Both the position numbers and the translations under genes were made by a program. This document shows, piece by piece, positions 36,671-50,200 of a DNA stretch of 64,000 nt; positions within the stretch are counted from its first letter, which is position 1; every line of letters begins with the position of its first letter. The notes below the pieces were generated by a model. The model was not told the origin of the DNA. It saw only the letters and a list, made by a program, of their open reading frames with translations, and searched no databases. The stretch is taken from positions 186,001-250,000 of the forward strand of contig CAJNOJ010000119.1 of NCBI GenBank assembly GCA_905250025.1, given 5' to 3'. Origin of the DNA: Adineta ricciae. Taxonomy: Eukaryota > Rotifera > Eurotatoria > Adinetida > Adinetidae.

Positions 36671-38308
36671 TTTCGAAATATATTCTCAGAGAAAAACAAC
36701 TTTCTAAGATAGATAGCAATGTAATGATCAATGAATATGCACGTTCTGACCGCTGACAGAACGAAAAAATAAACAAAAAGGAAGATCGTATACGAAGAAG
36801 AATAGCCGATCAATCTTCAAATAGCACAAGTGAGAGACATTGAAAAAATGTTCTGGTCTCTAGAAAGTAACATATTCATACCACTTTCTTTCTCTAAATA
36901 ACGAATATCACAAATTGATAACATCGATTAGTAAACATATTGGAATACGAGAATATATATAGCCCAATAAGTTTGTCGTAAAGTGGCGCCACCTCACGAG
37001 AAAGTCTTGTATATGCATATATAGCCTCCTGTTTTTGTAATACTCTACGGATAATCACATACCAGCGAGTAAATATACTCTTTAAGATATTGATTTGTCA
37101 GATGTGGTGTGCTATAGCGTTCACTTTTACAGAAATTATACCTTTTTGGAGTATTAGACCCAATGATGTACCATAAAATGATAAGTCAAACAAAGTATTC
37201 TGATATCTCATGATTTATCGTAATGATGAAACAGTTCCAAAAATGTACTTCTTGAACAAGCTACGAATTAACAGAAAAGCGTAACTATAATCTCTATCAA
37301 AATGATTCTGTTTGATGTTTGTTTTCTTAAAAGTGATCACAATTAATTGGACACTTCTAACGTCTGTGTGTACGGACTGAATCGTTTGGGTTATGATAAA
37401 TTCCTAAAAATCTTCGTTTATTTGATGAAATATCCGTTGTAGCACCAATAATGTTCAAGTCATATTTGTCATAAGGAGCAAGTCGTTCATTGTTCTTTTT
37501 ATTTTACAGTAGAAACTGCCGGAAATACGCCTTTTATTGTAAGAAAGTATGTCCTGCGAGCTTATTGACATAAGAACACTACACATGACTCAGTTATTTA
37601 TTGGCTAGGAAATAAACTCATGCATCCACTGCTGTTTCAATATTTTATATATGTTCAAAAGCTGTTAATATTGTATTAATTTAGAAATCACAATCACAAT
37701 AACATTACGAAGGTCTATATAATCTGGAACATCCCATGGAATGTCTACACTTATGGAACAATCCCAAAGTATATATAGTATTCATCTGTCACTGCACTTC
37801 TGTTCTTTTTATTACCATCGAATTAATTTGCACAATTTTGTATTAACTTATTTCTATCTTTTTATTCCCTCTGTTACTTTTTCTTCTTTTTTTGTAAATC
37901 ATATAATACAGTTCGATAAAAAAGAGATTCGATGGGAATGTTTTATGCATTTTGCAAATCAAATTCTAATCTTGATATCTTTCATTGATACAAACAACAG
38001 TGAATTCCGGATTCATAGTCTTTCAGCTAATAATTTGATGAAAAAAATATCTGTATGATTGACAGAGACATCTATTGTCACTATGGTGCCGACTTTTTCA
38101 GATATATTTTGCTATAGTCCAACAAATACCGAGATTATCAATTGATTCGATTGATAGACTCTCTCCACGCGTCAGTTCTCCTAGTTGTGTATAAGGACGG
38201 TCAGTTGGCAATTTAGTCTAAGAGTAATCTACTCAAGAACATCCTTGAATTCCTTCGTATTACTATAGTGCATGATCACTTTTTCATCTAAACTGAATAA
38301 CAACAATC
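36671..38308. promoter_or_regulatory. Divergent intergenic region, about 1.6 kb
   Basis: This lies between the B-box gene (-) and GM130 (+). It is AT-rich and contains no accepted gene; one plus-strand frame near 37.7-38.1 kb is Phe/Ile/Leu-rich, without splice support or family resemblance. Promoters of both neighbours must lie here. Confidence 0.45.
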
Positions 38309-41300
38309 ATGGTCGATAATGAAAAACGGGATAACTTAGTAAATGCTCGTCGAAAAGTGTGTTCATTCATTCTTCTCTATACTATTTATGATTGAAATAT
38401 GTTTAGTTAAAAAAATTTCGTGATCAACAGCAACAGCAACAGCAGAATGGTGATGATCATTTGACCTTTATCTCAGAAACTAATGGTCATAATATTCATT
38501 CCTTGAATGGAGTATGAATTTTTGTTATAGGTATTATTACTTTTCTAACTGGAATCTTTTCTTTCATAGATTCCAAATGAATCCAATGTTCTTTACAATA
38601 ATAATGCGTATGATTATTTTATCTTTTCGACATCTTTTATTTATGTCATTTATCTATCTAGGTCTCACAATATTTCACAGGATGTGTCCGCTTTTGTCAA
38701 TGATCAACAAGCAATCCTAAATGGTATACATGCAAATCTGTCTAAATCACCTGTCAATGACTTAGAGGTATGTTACAGATTTATTCGCATGAGATGACAA
38801 ATATGTTTATTTAAGGAACAAAACCGTCAATATGCTCTATTGATTGAAAATCAAAAACAACAACGTGCTCGACTCGAAGATCAACGACAGTATGGTGCTG
38901 GAAGTAGTATGGTAATCTTCCGAGAAGAAAATTTCAATGATGAAATATACGGTTTTTTTCTAGTCGGGTCGTTCGAGTCGAGCTCAATCTGATGTTGATC
39001 TAGTGCGACATGTTGAACAGAAATATCGTCGTGATTTAGAGCATTTACAAGAGCAATTGGAAGTAAGATGGAATTGTTTTCATGTCTAAAACTTATCGGC
39101 TGTCATTCTTTCTAATGAGTAGATTCATGTTCAAACAATTGGCATTCTCGTTGCAGAAAAAACCGATCTGTCCGCGAAATTAACTCAATCAGTTAAACAA
39201 TTTGAAAAGAAACAGAGCGAAGTTGATGAAATTCAAGGACGATTGAAAGCATCGCGTGAACGTATTGAAGAACTAGAAAAACATACCCAAAATTCGTCAT
39301 CAAATGCGCAGAGACGAGAAATGGTTAATAATGATGCTCGAACACCGTTGTCGACCTCATACCTTTTCTGATTTTTAGGCAGCAAAAGAATCTGACAAGG
39401 AAATCGAGCGGTTGAGAACAGAAAATTACCATCAAAAGTAAAATTAGGAAAAGACAAAACTTGAATTTATTACAATTGTTATATTTTTAGTCGAACAATT
39501 GAAGATTTAAAACAGAATCTTAACGAATCTAACGAGAAACTTAATCAACAACAGAGTACAGTTGATCAATTAAATAGTGAAATAACACGATTGAGACAAA
39601 AATTAGAACAATCAGAAATACGTGTACAACAATATCAGGTTTGTTGAAAAATTTATTTTCAAACTTGTTTATCTTCTCTTTTATTTTATTAGTCTATCAA
39701 TGATACTTCAGTGGTAAACAGATATGAACAACAAATAGATGAACTGCAAAAAGCGATTGCATTAAAAACAAATGATACAGAAGCAGTAAGTCCAATGAAT
39801 TTGATTTTTAATTAGTTCAGAAACGATGATCACGAGTTCGTATTGAATACTGAAGGAGAGAAATATATTTGAAATGACCTTGAATAATGTCATGGATGAA
39901 GGTAATATCCTTATCAAAACAACACATCTCCCACATTGGACTCCGTTTTCATGTTTTTGATGAACGAACCAAAGATTTTCACAGATAAAGAACGAGAAGT
40001 CACGATTTCTTGTATTTCACATCCATCATACCATTTCGTGATGGAATCTATGTAAAAAAAAGCGAAGTATAATCCAGGAGACATGTTCTCAATATATTAT
40101 TTTATCTGTTGCCATGTCAACAAGAACTTCACACTGATCTATAAGAAGAAAATATTCTTTTTCTGAAATCAGTTGTACTTGTCATGTTCATATTCACAAG
40201 ATAATTTATTATTGTATAGCTTCTTGCATCCGTCAATCATATGCGCTTGGACAATGAACAAACACAATTACAGTATCAACAATATAATGCAAATATGCAA
40301 CGTCATGTCCAAGAGTTAAATGAACAAGTATAGTTTAGTTATTTAATTCTTATTCATTCGAAATTGATTTTCTTGATTAGATAAATCAGCTGAAACAAAC
40401 CAATAATCTGTTAGAAAATGAACGAGAAGCAATGAAAAGATCTTACGGTAAAGAAATTAATTGTTCAAATATAAATAATTCGAAGGTAATTCTTTTAGAA
40501 ATGAAACTTACTGAAATACAAGACACTCAAACAGTGCATAATCATACAAACAATAGTAATTTAGAACTTGAACGTGATGCTCTTCTTCAGGAAAATCAGT
40601 TGTTTAAAAATGCCATTGATGAATGGTCAAGACGTTTTGAAGAAATTCGTTTGGAAAATGAACAAATGAATAAGTGCGAACTTTTCAAAGATCTCATTGA
40701 TAAAAATCGCTTTGTTTTCTTAGACTTTCAAGTGAAAAAGATGCATATATTACTGAATTAGAAAACAGGCATGGAACAGTTCGTAAGTTATTAATTTTCA
40801 TCTGATGTTTTCCTTTTGATGGTATATTTCTTTTGACAGAAGATAATACGATCGATCACGAGACGTTATTGCAAACAATTCAAACAGATAAAACGACATT
40901 ATCACGTGCCATGGCACAAAATAAACAACTAAAAGATCAATTAACCGAACTTCAAGATGGTTTCATCAAAATGGTAGGACAATTGAACGAACGAATCAAC
41001 ACCTATTTTATATGCTTTCTAATCTAGTCCAATGATAATATGAATTTAACGAATCAAATTCAGGCACAAGAATATCTTAATAGACAACTGAATGAACGTC
41101 TCGCACAGCAAGAGCTTGTTACGCAACAAATTCCAACTATTGAAACAGAAAAGCAGGAACAACAAGTACAATCGATTGACAAGAGTGGACAAGATGATAA
41201 CATACAAGTTGGTTAAGTTTCTTGGATTTTTCAATTGTTGAAATTTGTTTGTATTGTTTGTTTAGCGTTTAAACGAGTTAACTGAGGAAAATAGATTATT

Positions 41301-42448
41301 ACGAGAACGTCTTTCACAATTGGAACAGCAGCAGCAGCAGCAAACGCAAGGCAACACGGATGCACATTTGAATGATTCGAGTTCATTATCATCATTCAGT
41401 GCACCTGTCGATGAAGCACCACAACTACAGAATGGTTTTGTGGAGAAAATTATTGTAAGCGAAGTCATTTTTTGATGGTAATCCCATTTTATGTTTTTAT
41501 CGTATAAAGGATCGTTTTAATCGTGCAATGCGTGATAATGCTGACCTACAAGATCGAACTCAGCAACTCGAACATCTTATTCTACAATTACAAAGTGAAA
41601 CGGACACAATTGGTAAGCGAACGATGTTCATACGAATATAATCTCTATTCTTTATTAAAATAGGTGATTATATATCGTTATATCAACAACAACGTCTTCA
41701 ACTTCATCGTCGTTATCAAGAAAAAGATGATTATATTAAACAATTAAGTCAAGATCGACTGAATTTACAAGTATGAATACGACAGAGGACTTCGTATTGA
41801 TTAACTTTTTCATTTGCTAATTGTAGAGAAAACTATCTGAATTGGAAACATTACTCATGCGTGGATTGAGTAAATCCTCACTCGATGCGAACAATCCAAC
41901 ACAAACCATCTCGAATGAAAATAAATTTTCTGATCAACAACAAATTGTCGATGAAAATGGTAGATGATTTTTAGTTGACTTTGTTAGAGAGATAAGATGA
42001 ATTTGTTCGAATCTCATATTTGGCAATGATGTTTTCAAGTTCAGTCTTCAATCTGAAAAGAAGAAATTCTTTGTAGATATCATTTTATCATTGATACTGA
42101 GCCAAATAAGACGTTTTCTCAAAACATTAACTGATTAAATTTATTATACGATACTCGTTTTTTTTAGAATGGCCAGAAATGATTGATAATGTAGCAGCTA
42201 CAGCAACAAGTGAACAAACCTCCGTACCGTCCGATGAAACACGAACAGTTATGAGCACCTCTTCGTTACCATCATTATCGAATTTTGATGACGAAACTAA
42301 AGCGCGTATTCTAGTTTTACTGAAAGAGTTAGGTCAAAGTGATAATTCATCACCGACAACTGATAGTTTATCGACAACAAAATTGGCGTTCATGGGCAAA
42401 AATCTTTATGTTTGTTCGACATGTACAGGTCCTGTTCAATGGGTGTGA
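38309..42448 (+). CDS. GOLGA2: Golgin subfamily A member 2 (GM130)
   Basis: A multi-exon coiled-coil gene starting MVDNEKRDNLVNARRKVLKK, the conserved Arg/Lys N-terminus that in GM130 binds p115 and importin. Diagnostic blocks along the rod match vertebrate GM130: EIHVQTIGILVAEKTDLSAK, TTLSRAMAQNKQLKDQLTEL, and near the end QSETDTIGDYISLYQQQRLQ with QEKDDYIKQLSQDR. GM130 is a cis-Golgi tether that works with GRASP65 and p115 in vesicle docking and stack linking. A 54-nt intron near 38617-38670 must be removed. One intron of about 400 nt lies at roughly 39787-40219. The C-terminus differs from vertebrates: instead of the PFFYRA...ITVI end that sits in the GRASP65 groove, it ends LYVCSTCTGPVQWV. 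Confidence 0.95.
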
Positions 42449-43512
42449 AATACAGAATACAAAAGGCTTTCTACCTTCCGCTGTTCTGAATTAGACATGT
42501 ATACGCATACATTCTCGTTTTCCATTGATCTTTATCTTTATTTTATTGCTCCAAATTTTATTTATTATGGAACTAAAGAAAACAAAAGAGGGACTTCTTC
42601 TTCTTCTTCTTCTTTTATTTATTAATCTTATTCTTTTATTGTTAATGCATCAACATCCGTCTTTTCTGTGTAGCTCGATCGCTCTCTTCTTTTGTGCATA
42701 TATATATGTATGTGTGTATGTGCAGTGCGTTGATTTACGGAGAGATAATAAACAGTAGTCAGCTCGAAAAAGAGCTGTCATCAAGATCGTCTATCCTTTC
42801 CTGTATTGTGAGACAGGAACAGAATTTATTCTGATGAAAAGAAAACCTCTTGGAATAATATAAATGACATTGTCGGTGGTAATAATTGATGTTTTCTTAA
42901 TGAAATTAGTAAATATACAATATCAACAGCATCAATCTTGAAGCACAAGATCGAAATATAATTGCGAAACACTACGAGGACATTCTAGGGAAAACTGGGT
43001 GCTCTATTGAATTGTTAAGACATGTTTCGCTGTAACTGACATCTGATAATTTCATGTTCTTCGTGGTAGCGTTTGTCCAAATTCAATGGTTTACTACTGA
43101 CGAAATTCAACAAGTGGCGATGAACAGCTAGCATCGCTTCTAATAGGTTTGGGCAAAAGTTAAAAACCGACAGGCCATCGAGAACAAATCTTTGTGTACT
43201 GAAAATTCAAATAAATAAATTGAGAATCTAATTGAATTCGATACTAACATATTTGAATATATTCAACATGTGAAAATTGATTTGTAAAAGAATACAGGAT
43301 ATGCCAAGTTAACGTCATAGAGTGTCATCTGTTGACGCTAACATCTATTGTTGAGTTTACGTATGATTCGAGTGAGGAATTAGAAAACAAAACAAATATA
43401 AGTGATCTCCAACGTTGTCCACATTTTCATTTGAAATTATTTCGTTGATTTGAAACTCGAGTCCGGACTTTTCCTTTCGTCTTTTTCGTTCATAAACCTT
43501 GATTCTTTTAAG
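42449..43512. other. Intergenic, about 1.1 kb
   Basis: This contains the GM130 3' end, a run of CTT repeats (near 42598-42616) and a polyadenylation-type AATAAA near 42747. The rest is AT-rich, without a recognised gene. Confidence 0.45.
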
Positions 43513-44124
43513 ATGCTTGCATCAAAAGCTCACGAATTAATCAAAGAACTTGATCGTTCGCGTGATACTGTCCTACCTCCATACAATATTGAGACCATTC
43601 GTCTGTGTCAACTCGAAGCCAACGAACTATTTCGTCAGAATTACGAAGATGTCCAAACAGTTGTCCAAACCAATACAGATACCAGCAGCGCCACTTCTGC
43701 TCCAACATTAATGCCTACGATTAGTATTCGTCATGCAGCTATTCAACGTATCAAACGTTGTTTACTTGCATATGTTTACCATCGAATGAATAAAATCAAA
43801 TCACTTCGTTGGTCCATCGGACCTGTTCTTCCTGAACATATGAGAAACAATCTGTCTATTGATGAATTGGAATTTTTCTCGAATTATAATCAAACTTTAT
43901 CATCCTACATGCGCTCTATCGGTAACAATCATTCACTTGACTTAACATCATTTATGATTCCTCCGAAGAAATTATTCGCACATATCAAATGCATTCAAGA
44001 TTATGGTCCGTATGAAACAAGTGATGGCACCATCATTCAACTGACCTTCAATAGTGAACATTATGTTTTAACATCAGATGCCGAACATTTGATTCAACGG
44101 AAAATAGCTGAACATATTGTCTAA
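43513..44124 (+). CDS. GINS4: GINS complex subunit Sld5
   Basis: A single exon encodes 203 residues (MLASKAHELIKELDRSRDT to KIAEHIV). Sld5 is one of four GINS subunits in the CMG replicative helicase. The helical A domain is visible, with LCQLEANELFRQNY, IQRIKRCLLAYVYHRMNKIK and LSIDELEFFSNYNQTLSSYM. The short beta B domain follows with HIKCIQDYGPYETSDG and HYVLTSDAEHLIQRK, matching the closing part of animal Sld5. The ATG at 43513 was chosen; it follows TTTTAAG, and the frame upstream has no ATG. The Ser/Thr-rich insert at residues 55-75 is poorly conserved. ABCF2 starts only 117 nt after the stop on the same strand. Confidence 0.9.
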   Translation: MLASKAHELIKELDRSRDTVLPPYNIETIRLCQLEANELFRQNYEDVQTVVQTNTDTSSATSAPTLMPTISIRHAAIQRIKRCLLAYVYHRMNKIKSLRWSIGPVLPEHMRNNLSIDELEFFSNYNQTLSSYMRSIGNNHSLDLTSFMIPPKKLFAHIKCIQDYGPYETSDGTIIQLTFNSEHYVLTSDAEHLIQRKIAEHIV

Positions 44125-44195
44125 TTGTCAGATAGAATTCTCTTCTTTGTCAGATCAGTCGAAAACTCAGATATAATAATAAATATTTTCATTAT

Positions 44196-44213
44196 CTTGT
44201 TCTTCTTTTCTAG
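44196..44213 (+). promoter_or_regulatory. Pyrimidine-AG acceptor between GINS4 and ABCF2
   Basis: The sequence CTTGTTCTTCTTTTCTAG ends 28 nt before the ABCF2 ATG and 89 nt after the GINS4 stop. It has the form of a splice acceptor with no matching donor nearby. It could be a trans-splice site or the 3' end of a 5'-UTR intron. Confidence 0.45.
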
Positions 44214-44241
44214 ATTATATAACCATCGATAAAAGAACAAA

Positions 44242-47200
44242 ATGCCATCCGATGCAAAAAAGAAACGTGATTTGCAAAAGAAAGCTGCAGCCAAGCAACG
44301 ACAAGCTCCAACAAAGAAATCAACAACGAACAACAATGAAGCAGCTAATGGCAATGACGATGACATCAATGACGATATCGATGATGTTGAAACTCAAAAT
44401 GAAAATGAACCTGAAAATCCAACAAATGGCGCCACAAATGGGGTGGACCCCAATGTCAAATCTTTGATACAAAATCTTGATTTGTTAACTATGGTAGAAA
44501 AAGCCAATGCTGAAGCAAGATCTTGCACTGGTAAAACCTTTTAGCTTCTCCTTGTTTCTCTGTTTGAAATGTGTTTGTTTGCAAAGGTGTATTGGGAAGT
44601 CACCCTCGTGGTCGTGATGTTCATATTCATCAATTTTCAGTCAATTTTTATGGACAAGAAATTCTAGTCGATACAGATTTCGAAATGAACTGTGGTCGAC
44701 GATATGGTCTCGTTGGTTTGAATGGATCAGGAAAATCAACAATTCTTGCGTGTATTGGAAATCGAGAGGTAATGAAACCATTTTGCTGACAGAATAGAAT
44801 AATTTCTTAGAAGAAATATGCATAAATTATCACAAAACAATGCCCTCGACGAGAAACATGGTGTTTTAATTAATTTGAAACGTTCTTTTCCCTAGGTACC
44901 AATTCCCGAACACATCGATATATTTTATCTGTCTCGTGAAATGGCACCTGTCGATAAAACTGCTTTGGAATGCGTCATGGAAGTTGATCATGAACGAATT
45001 AAGCTCGAAGCTGAAGCTGAACGATTAGCAACGAGTAACGACGATGGTAAGTGAAAAAAGAAAGAGAGTTTGTTAAGTTTTTTACTAAGTGCATAAAAAA
45101 ACTGTTAAGTAAGAAAAGTAAATTATGATCGTTTAACAGAAAAAAAGCAAAACATCAAGTAGAAATAAACCTACGAGTCATTACCGGATTAGATGATTTG
45201 ATTAGCATTACTTGTTAATCAGATTCTTGTCAAAATGATCTAAAGGAACAGTAGGCACTTGTTCAATAGTTATCTTTGCTCTATATTTAACTAATCTTAC
45301 TTTTTTCACCGAGAAGCGAGTGTCGACCGGTACACAGCTGTACTGTCTAAACTTGTTCGTCGTCCGAACAATGCAATCAGTTTTTATCAATACATCAAAT
45401 GATGCAGAAGATTCCTATCACATCATGTTTCTATTATTGAATCCTATGAGACATAGAGAAATGAAACGAATTAGAAGTGAACATGAATGCCTGATGATTA
45501 CTATTTACATGATCAGCTGGTAATTTCCTATTGATAATTGTCGAATTTGGAGGTGAAAGAAATGCCGAGACAGGTGCGTCGACATTGGAAATTTGCGTAG
45601 TACTATAATCGGTCCAGAAGAAGCCATAAAATGTGGCTAATGCAATGGCAAATAATGAAATGGATAATAAATAACTAAAAACCAGTAGTAGGCGCAGAAA
45701 CTTTTTTCTTGTCAAACTTGTCTGTTGTTGTTGTTGTTGAAGAAGTGGAAGTGAAGATTGTTGATTAGCATTTAGCTGAGCATTCTTAGCTATACTTATC
45801 CAAAGACTTTGCCTTTGTGAAGCTAATGTCGTCATTTGTGAAGTTTTCTGACGCGGTAATAAATGACTCAGACTAGTTATCGATGAGCAACGTTTCTCTG
45901 TCATCGGAGTCGTTTTCATTGCGGCATGCGGCACTGGAGATGAAGGTATTGATGAACATTTGTCTGTCGTTGATTTAATAGAAGAGTACGGTATACGACC
46001 GAAGACCAACGGTTCTGCCGTTGATGGTGTTGCTGGCGTTGTTGTTGTTTTTGGTGATGACGAGTTGGCAGATTCTTTTGGTGCTGGACGGTTTGGGAAG
46101 TATCGGCTATTGTAAGCTTGGAACGCGCGATTTTGTGATGTAGTAGCCATTTAGTATGAGCGTTATGTTATGAAATAATAGTTGCTTTTTTCTCTTATTT
46201 TTTTTTTCTTTTTCTAGAAGTGAATCTAGTCTAGAAGAGAAAAAGGAAAAAAGATGAAGAGGAAATGGATGTGTAAGAAAAAACTAAGACATTTCTATTC
46301 AATCATGTATAAAGAAAAAACGAATGAATTGTTCAGGCAGAAAATGATAAGCAGTTAATGGTTGTATTCACTAGTATTATTTACCTCAAATAACTAGATT
46401 AGGACTATGAGGAAATAGTTAGTTTCACACAATTGATCGAGTATAAAAGAAAAAAGATCCGTAGGAGGTATTGAGTGACTTCGTTACGAGAGAAAAGATA
46501 ATAATTCGATTTTGTTGGCATAAAAAGATGTGCGTCGATTCCGTTCTGCTTGTTACATGCAGTAGGAATAAGATAAGGAAGAAAGAAAAACTAGGAACAG
46601 TAGTACCAGGAGTCGTAGTCATAAACAGGATTGCAATTTTGATCGGAAAATAAATAAAAAAAAAAGGCAAAATAGCATTGAACGACAAATGACATAGACA
46701 GAAGAAAAAGAAAATGAAGAATACATCAGTTTTGCAAATGAGAAGAGAGGGAGAAGAGAAAAAAACGAGCGACGCCGAAAGTCGTTTTTTTTTGTATTGA
46801 TACAACACACATTGTCAAGTGTGCCAATTATCTTATACACACAGCGATCATTGTTGACATTTTCCTGATGCTTTCATTGAACTGACTTTCTCGAGATATA
46901 TGTCTATCAATTTATACCGTAGTCTAATGATAATGTTTGTTTGTCGAGGTTTGGCTTTCTCAACAAGACAGAAAAAGAAGATTACCGATGTTCTCTCTCA
47001 GCATCACCATCACTTCTCTCTAATGTCCTTCTCCGTTTGGTATGTGTGTATATACATCTCTCTGTCTCTCGTTCTCTATACATGAGCAAATGTTCTTCGC
47101 AAGCTGGTATTTCATCGTACACATAGACGATTTGCTCATCAAAGAAAAAAAAACATGCAAAAATGATCATTAAGGCTAAGTTGAAGATCTGATAATTGAA

Positions 47201-50200
47201 AGGAAACCTTGCACAGTGAAACACGCATGTCTTTTGATGAGTTCGAGAGATTAGAAAGAGAAAGGAATGCGTCAAGAAAAATACAATATTTATGTCTGTA
47301 ATAAGAATAAGGACGATATTATTACTTCTAATTTATAACGAGAGAATTGAGATAAGACTATTTGTGACTTGTTGTTTTAATTGACGAGAAATGCATGTCG
47401 CAGAAAGCATATATATGTCTCGTATTTTCCATCTCTTTGAAAACTAAGAAAGGCGAAGAAATAATAAAAAAAGAAGACGAAGAAAAGAAGAGCACGATGA
47501 GCCCTTGTTGACAATAACTGACTGTGTATGTGTGTTACATATAATAAGCTCTTTTTTCTCCTTTGTCAGTTCTTTTTATGCGCTTCTTTTTCGTCAATTA
47601 GACACAAAACTGAAGAGATTTTCTTTTCTTTCTTCTTGGATTTCATTTATTGCTCTAAGCATAATCTGTTGATGAAATGGAATTACCACTGAACATGATA
47701 TCTGTTGTTGTTGTTTTGATGGAAAAATACGAACTATTCAGTGAACTAGAAAGTGTTTATTACAAAGATAAGTCGTTCGGCCTTAGTTAATCTGATTGGC
47801 AAAAAAAGAAGTGCTTGTACAGAAAAAATGCAATCGATCATTTATTCTCCGGAGCGATGTCGAATGAGGCAACTAGCGAAGAATTTGTTTATTTCGTGAT
47901 ACTGCTGAGAGATAGATTTTCAAATGAATCATTTTTCTGTTCTTATCATCGTATAGACAACTGGTAATAGTCTGTGATCGAGTGGAGTGACAAGTGACAT
48001 ACCATTTCTTTGATTGTTGTTATATCAAGATTCGGCAGAGCAGAGCTGTTCATCGGTTGGATTGATTAAACAATTGGAAGAGTAAATCTATAAGAAAATG
48101 AAAGACGCGACTTGTCTCTACGAAACTCGAATGAATCTAAAAATAGAGAGAGAGAGAGAGGAGGAAAGACTGTCTGAATAGTGAATGGTAAATCGAGATT
48201 CACAGCATGTCTTCACTCATATTTATCAGTATGCGACAGATGAAATAAATATCTTAATCGTAATAACCTTGACTTTCTTTTCTATTGAACCGAAAAGAAA
48301 TATGGAAATGAATTGGTTTCATTATTCATCTCAATTGGATTCAATTCATTAGATACATCGTTGATTATGCTAAGTAGCAGTTGACAAGCTATGAGAATAT
48401 GTAATTATCAAGTTGGATAATGGCGAATAGTCTTCAATAATGAATGAAAGACGAAGAAAATTCGAAAACATTGACTTTTGATATGTATATATATATATAT
48501 ATTTGTAATTATGTCTAGATGAGACGACGCCTAGCATGAATAATATTGTTAAAAGCCGGAAATGAAGAATAATAGTTAATCTTTTCCTATCCGTTGTGTT
48601 CTTTTAGAAGCTCAAGAATTGTTAATCGATATTTATGAACGACTCGATGATCTTGGTGCTGATAAGGTAAATATAAAAACAAATGATTCTTTTTTGTGAT
48701 TCGACTTTCTTTTCTTTGTAGGCCGAGGCTCGAGCTGGAAGAATTCTGCATGGTTTAGGATTTACAAAGAAAATGCAACAAAAAAAATGCAAAGATTTTT
48801 CCGGTGGTTGGAGGATGCGCATTGCTCTTGCCCGAGCCCTTTTCGTTAGTCCACATCTATTACTACTCGGTATGAAAATGGCATGAAGTGTACTCTCAAG
48901 CGTTTTCCTCTCTTAATCTATCTAGACGAACCGACAAATCATCTCGACCTCGATGCTTGTGTCTGGCTCGAGGAAGAACTTCGAAATTATAAACGCATAT
49001 TAATCATGGTGTCGCATTCACAAGATTTTCTTAACGGTGTTTGCACAAATATCGTGCATTTAACTAAAAAGAAACTTTTCATTTACGGTGTAAGTAGAAA
49101 TTGGAATAGAAGGGATTGAACAAGGCGAAGTGATTGGTTTTCTTAGGGTAACTATGATGCGTATGTTCAAACACGGATGGAATTAGAAACAAATCAAATG
49201 AAAAGATATCAATGGGAACAAGAACAAGTAGCGAAGACAAAAGGTTTTATTGCCCGGTTCGGTAGTGGTAGTCGAGCTTCTCAAGCCCAAAGTCGTGAGA
49301 AAACATTAGCTAAAATGATGGAAAGTGGTTTAACGGAAAAAGTCGTTCAAGAAAAAGTAAATAGAATCATTCGGTTTCTTCTTTTTTCGAAGTTCTCGAT
49401 TTTCTCTTAGACTCTCTCATTGGCATTTCCTGATCCTGGAAAGATTCCGCCACCATGTCTAATGGTGCAAGGTGTTGCGTTTCGCTATTCGGATAATACT
49501 GTAAATTTAATATTGCTTTTCTTCATCGCTGGATAAAGTTAAATAATCTATTTCAGGATTGGATTTATACAAATCTTGATTTCGGTATTGATCTTGACAC
49601 ACGTGTTGCATTAGTCGGTCCAAATGGTGCTGGAAAATCCACTTTATTAAAATTAATTGACAATCAATTATTGCCAACAAAGGGACAAATCCGTCGTAAT
49701 GCTCATTTACGTATGGGTCGTTATCATCAACATTTAGCTGAACAATTAGATCTTAATTTATCAGCATTGGATTATATGATGAAATGTTTTCCTGATGTGA
49801 CAGAAAAAGAAGAAATGAGAAGAATTATCGGTCGATTTGGTCTAACCGGTCGACAGCAGATATGCCCTATGAGAAATCTATCGGATGGACAACGATGTCG
49901 AGTGAGTTTTGCTTGGTTAGCTTGGCAATGTCCACACTTATTGTTACTGGACGAACCGACAAATCATCTTGGTAAGAAACGACTAACTTTCAGTTATTAA
50001 TTTTCAAACTTTCTCTTCATAGACATCGAAACAATCGATGCATTAGCTGACGCCATACGGAACTTTGCTGGTGGAATGGTTCTTGTTAGTCACGACTTTC
50101 GTTTGATTCGACAAGTAAATATTTGAAGAGATGTTTCTGAGAATTTGACTTTGGTTTTGTTCAGGTTGCCGATAAAATTTGGGTTTGCGAAAATCAAGAA

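Noticed and set aside
37741-38058. 105-codon plus-strand frame upstream of GM130
   Set aside because: It is AT-driven Phe/Ile/Leu-rich sequence; no splice signals link it to GM130.
46425-46808. 127-codon minus-strand frame inside the ABCF2 intron
   Set aside because: It is Phe/Ser/Leu-rich from pyrimidine tracts with no domain or splice support.
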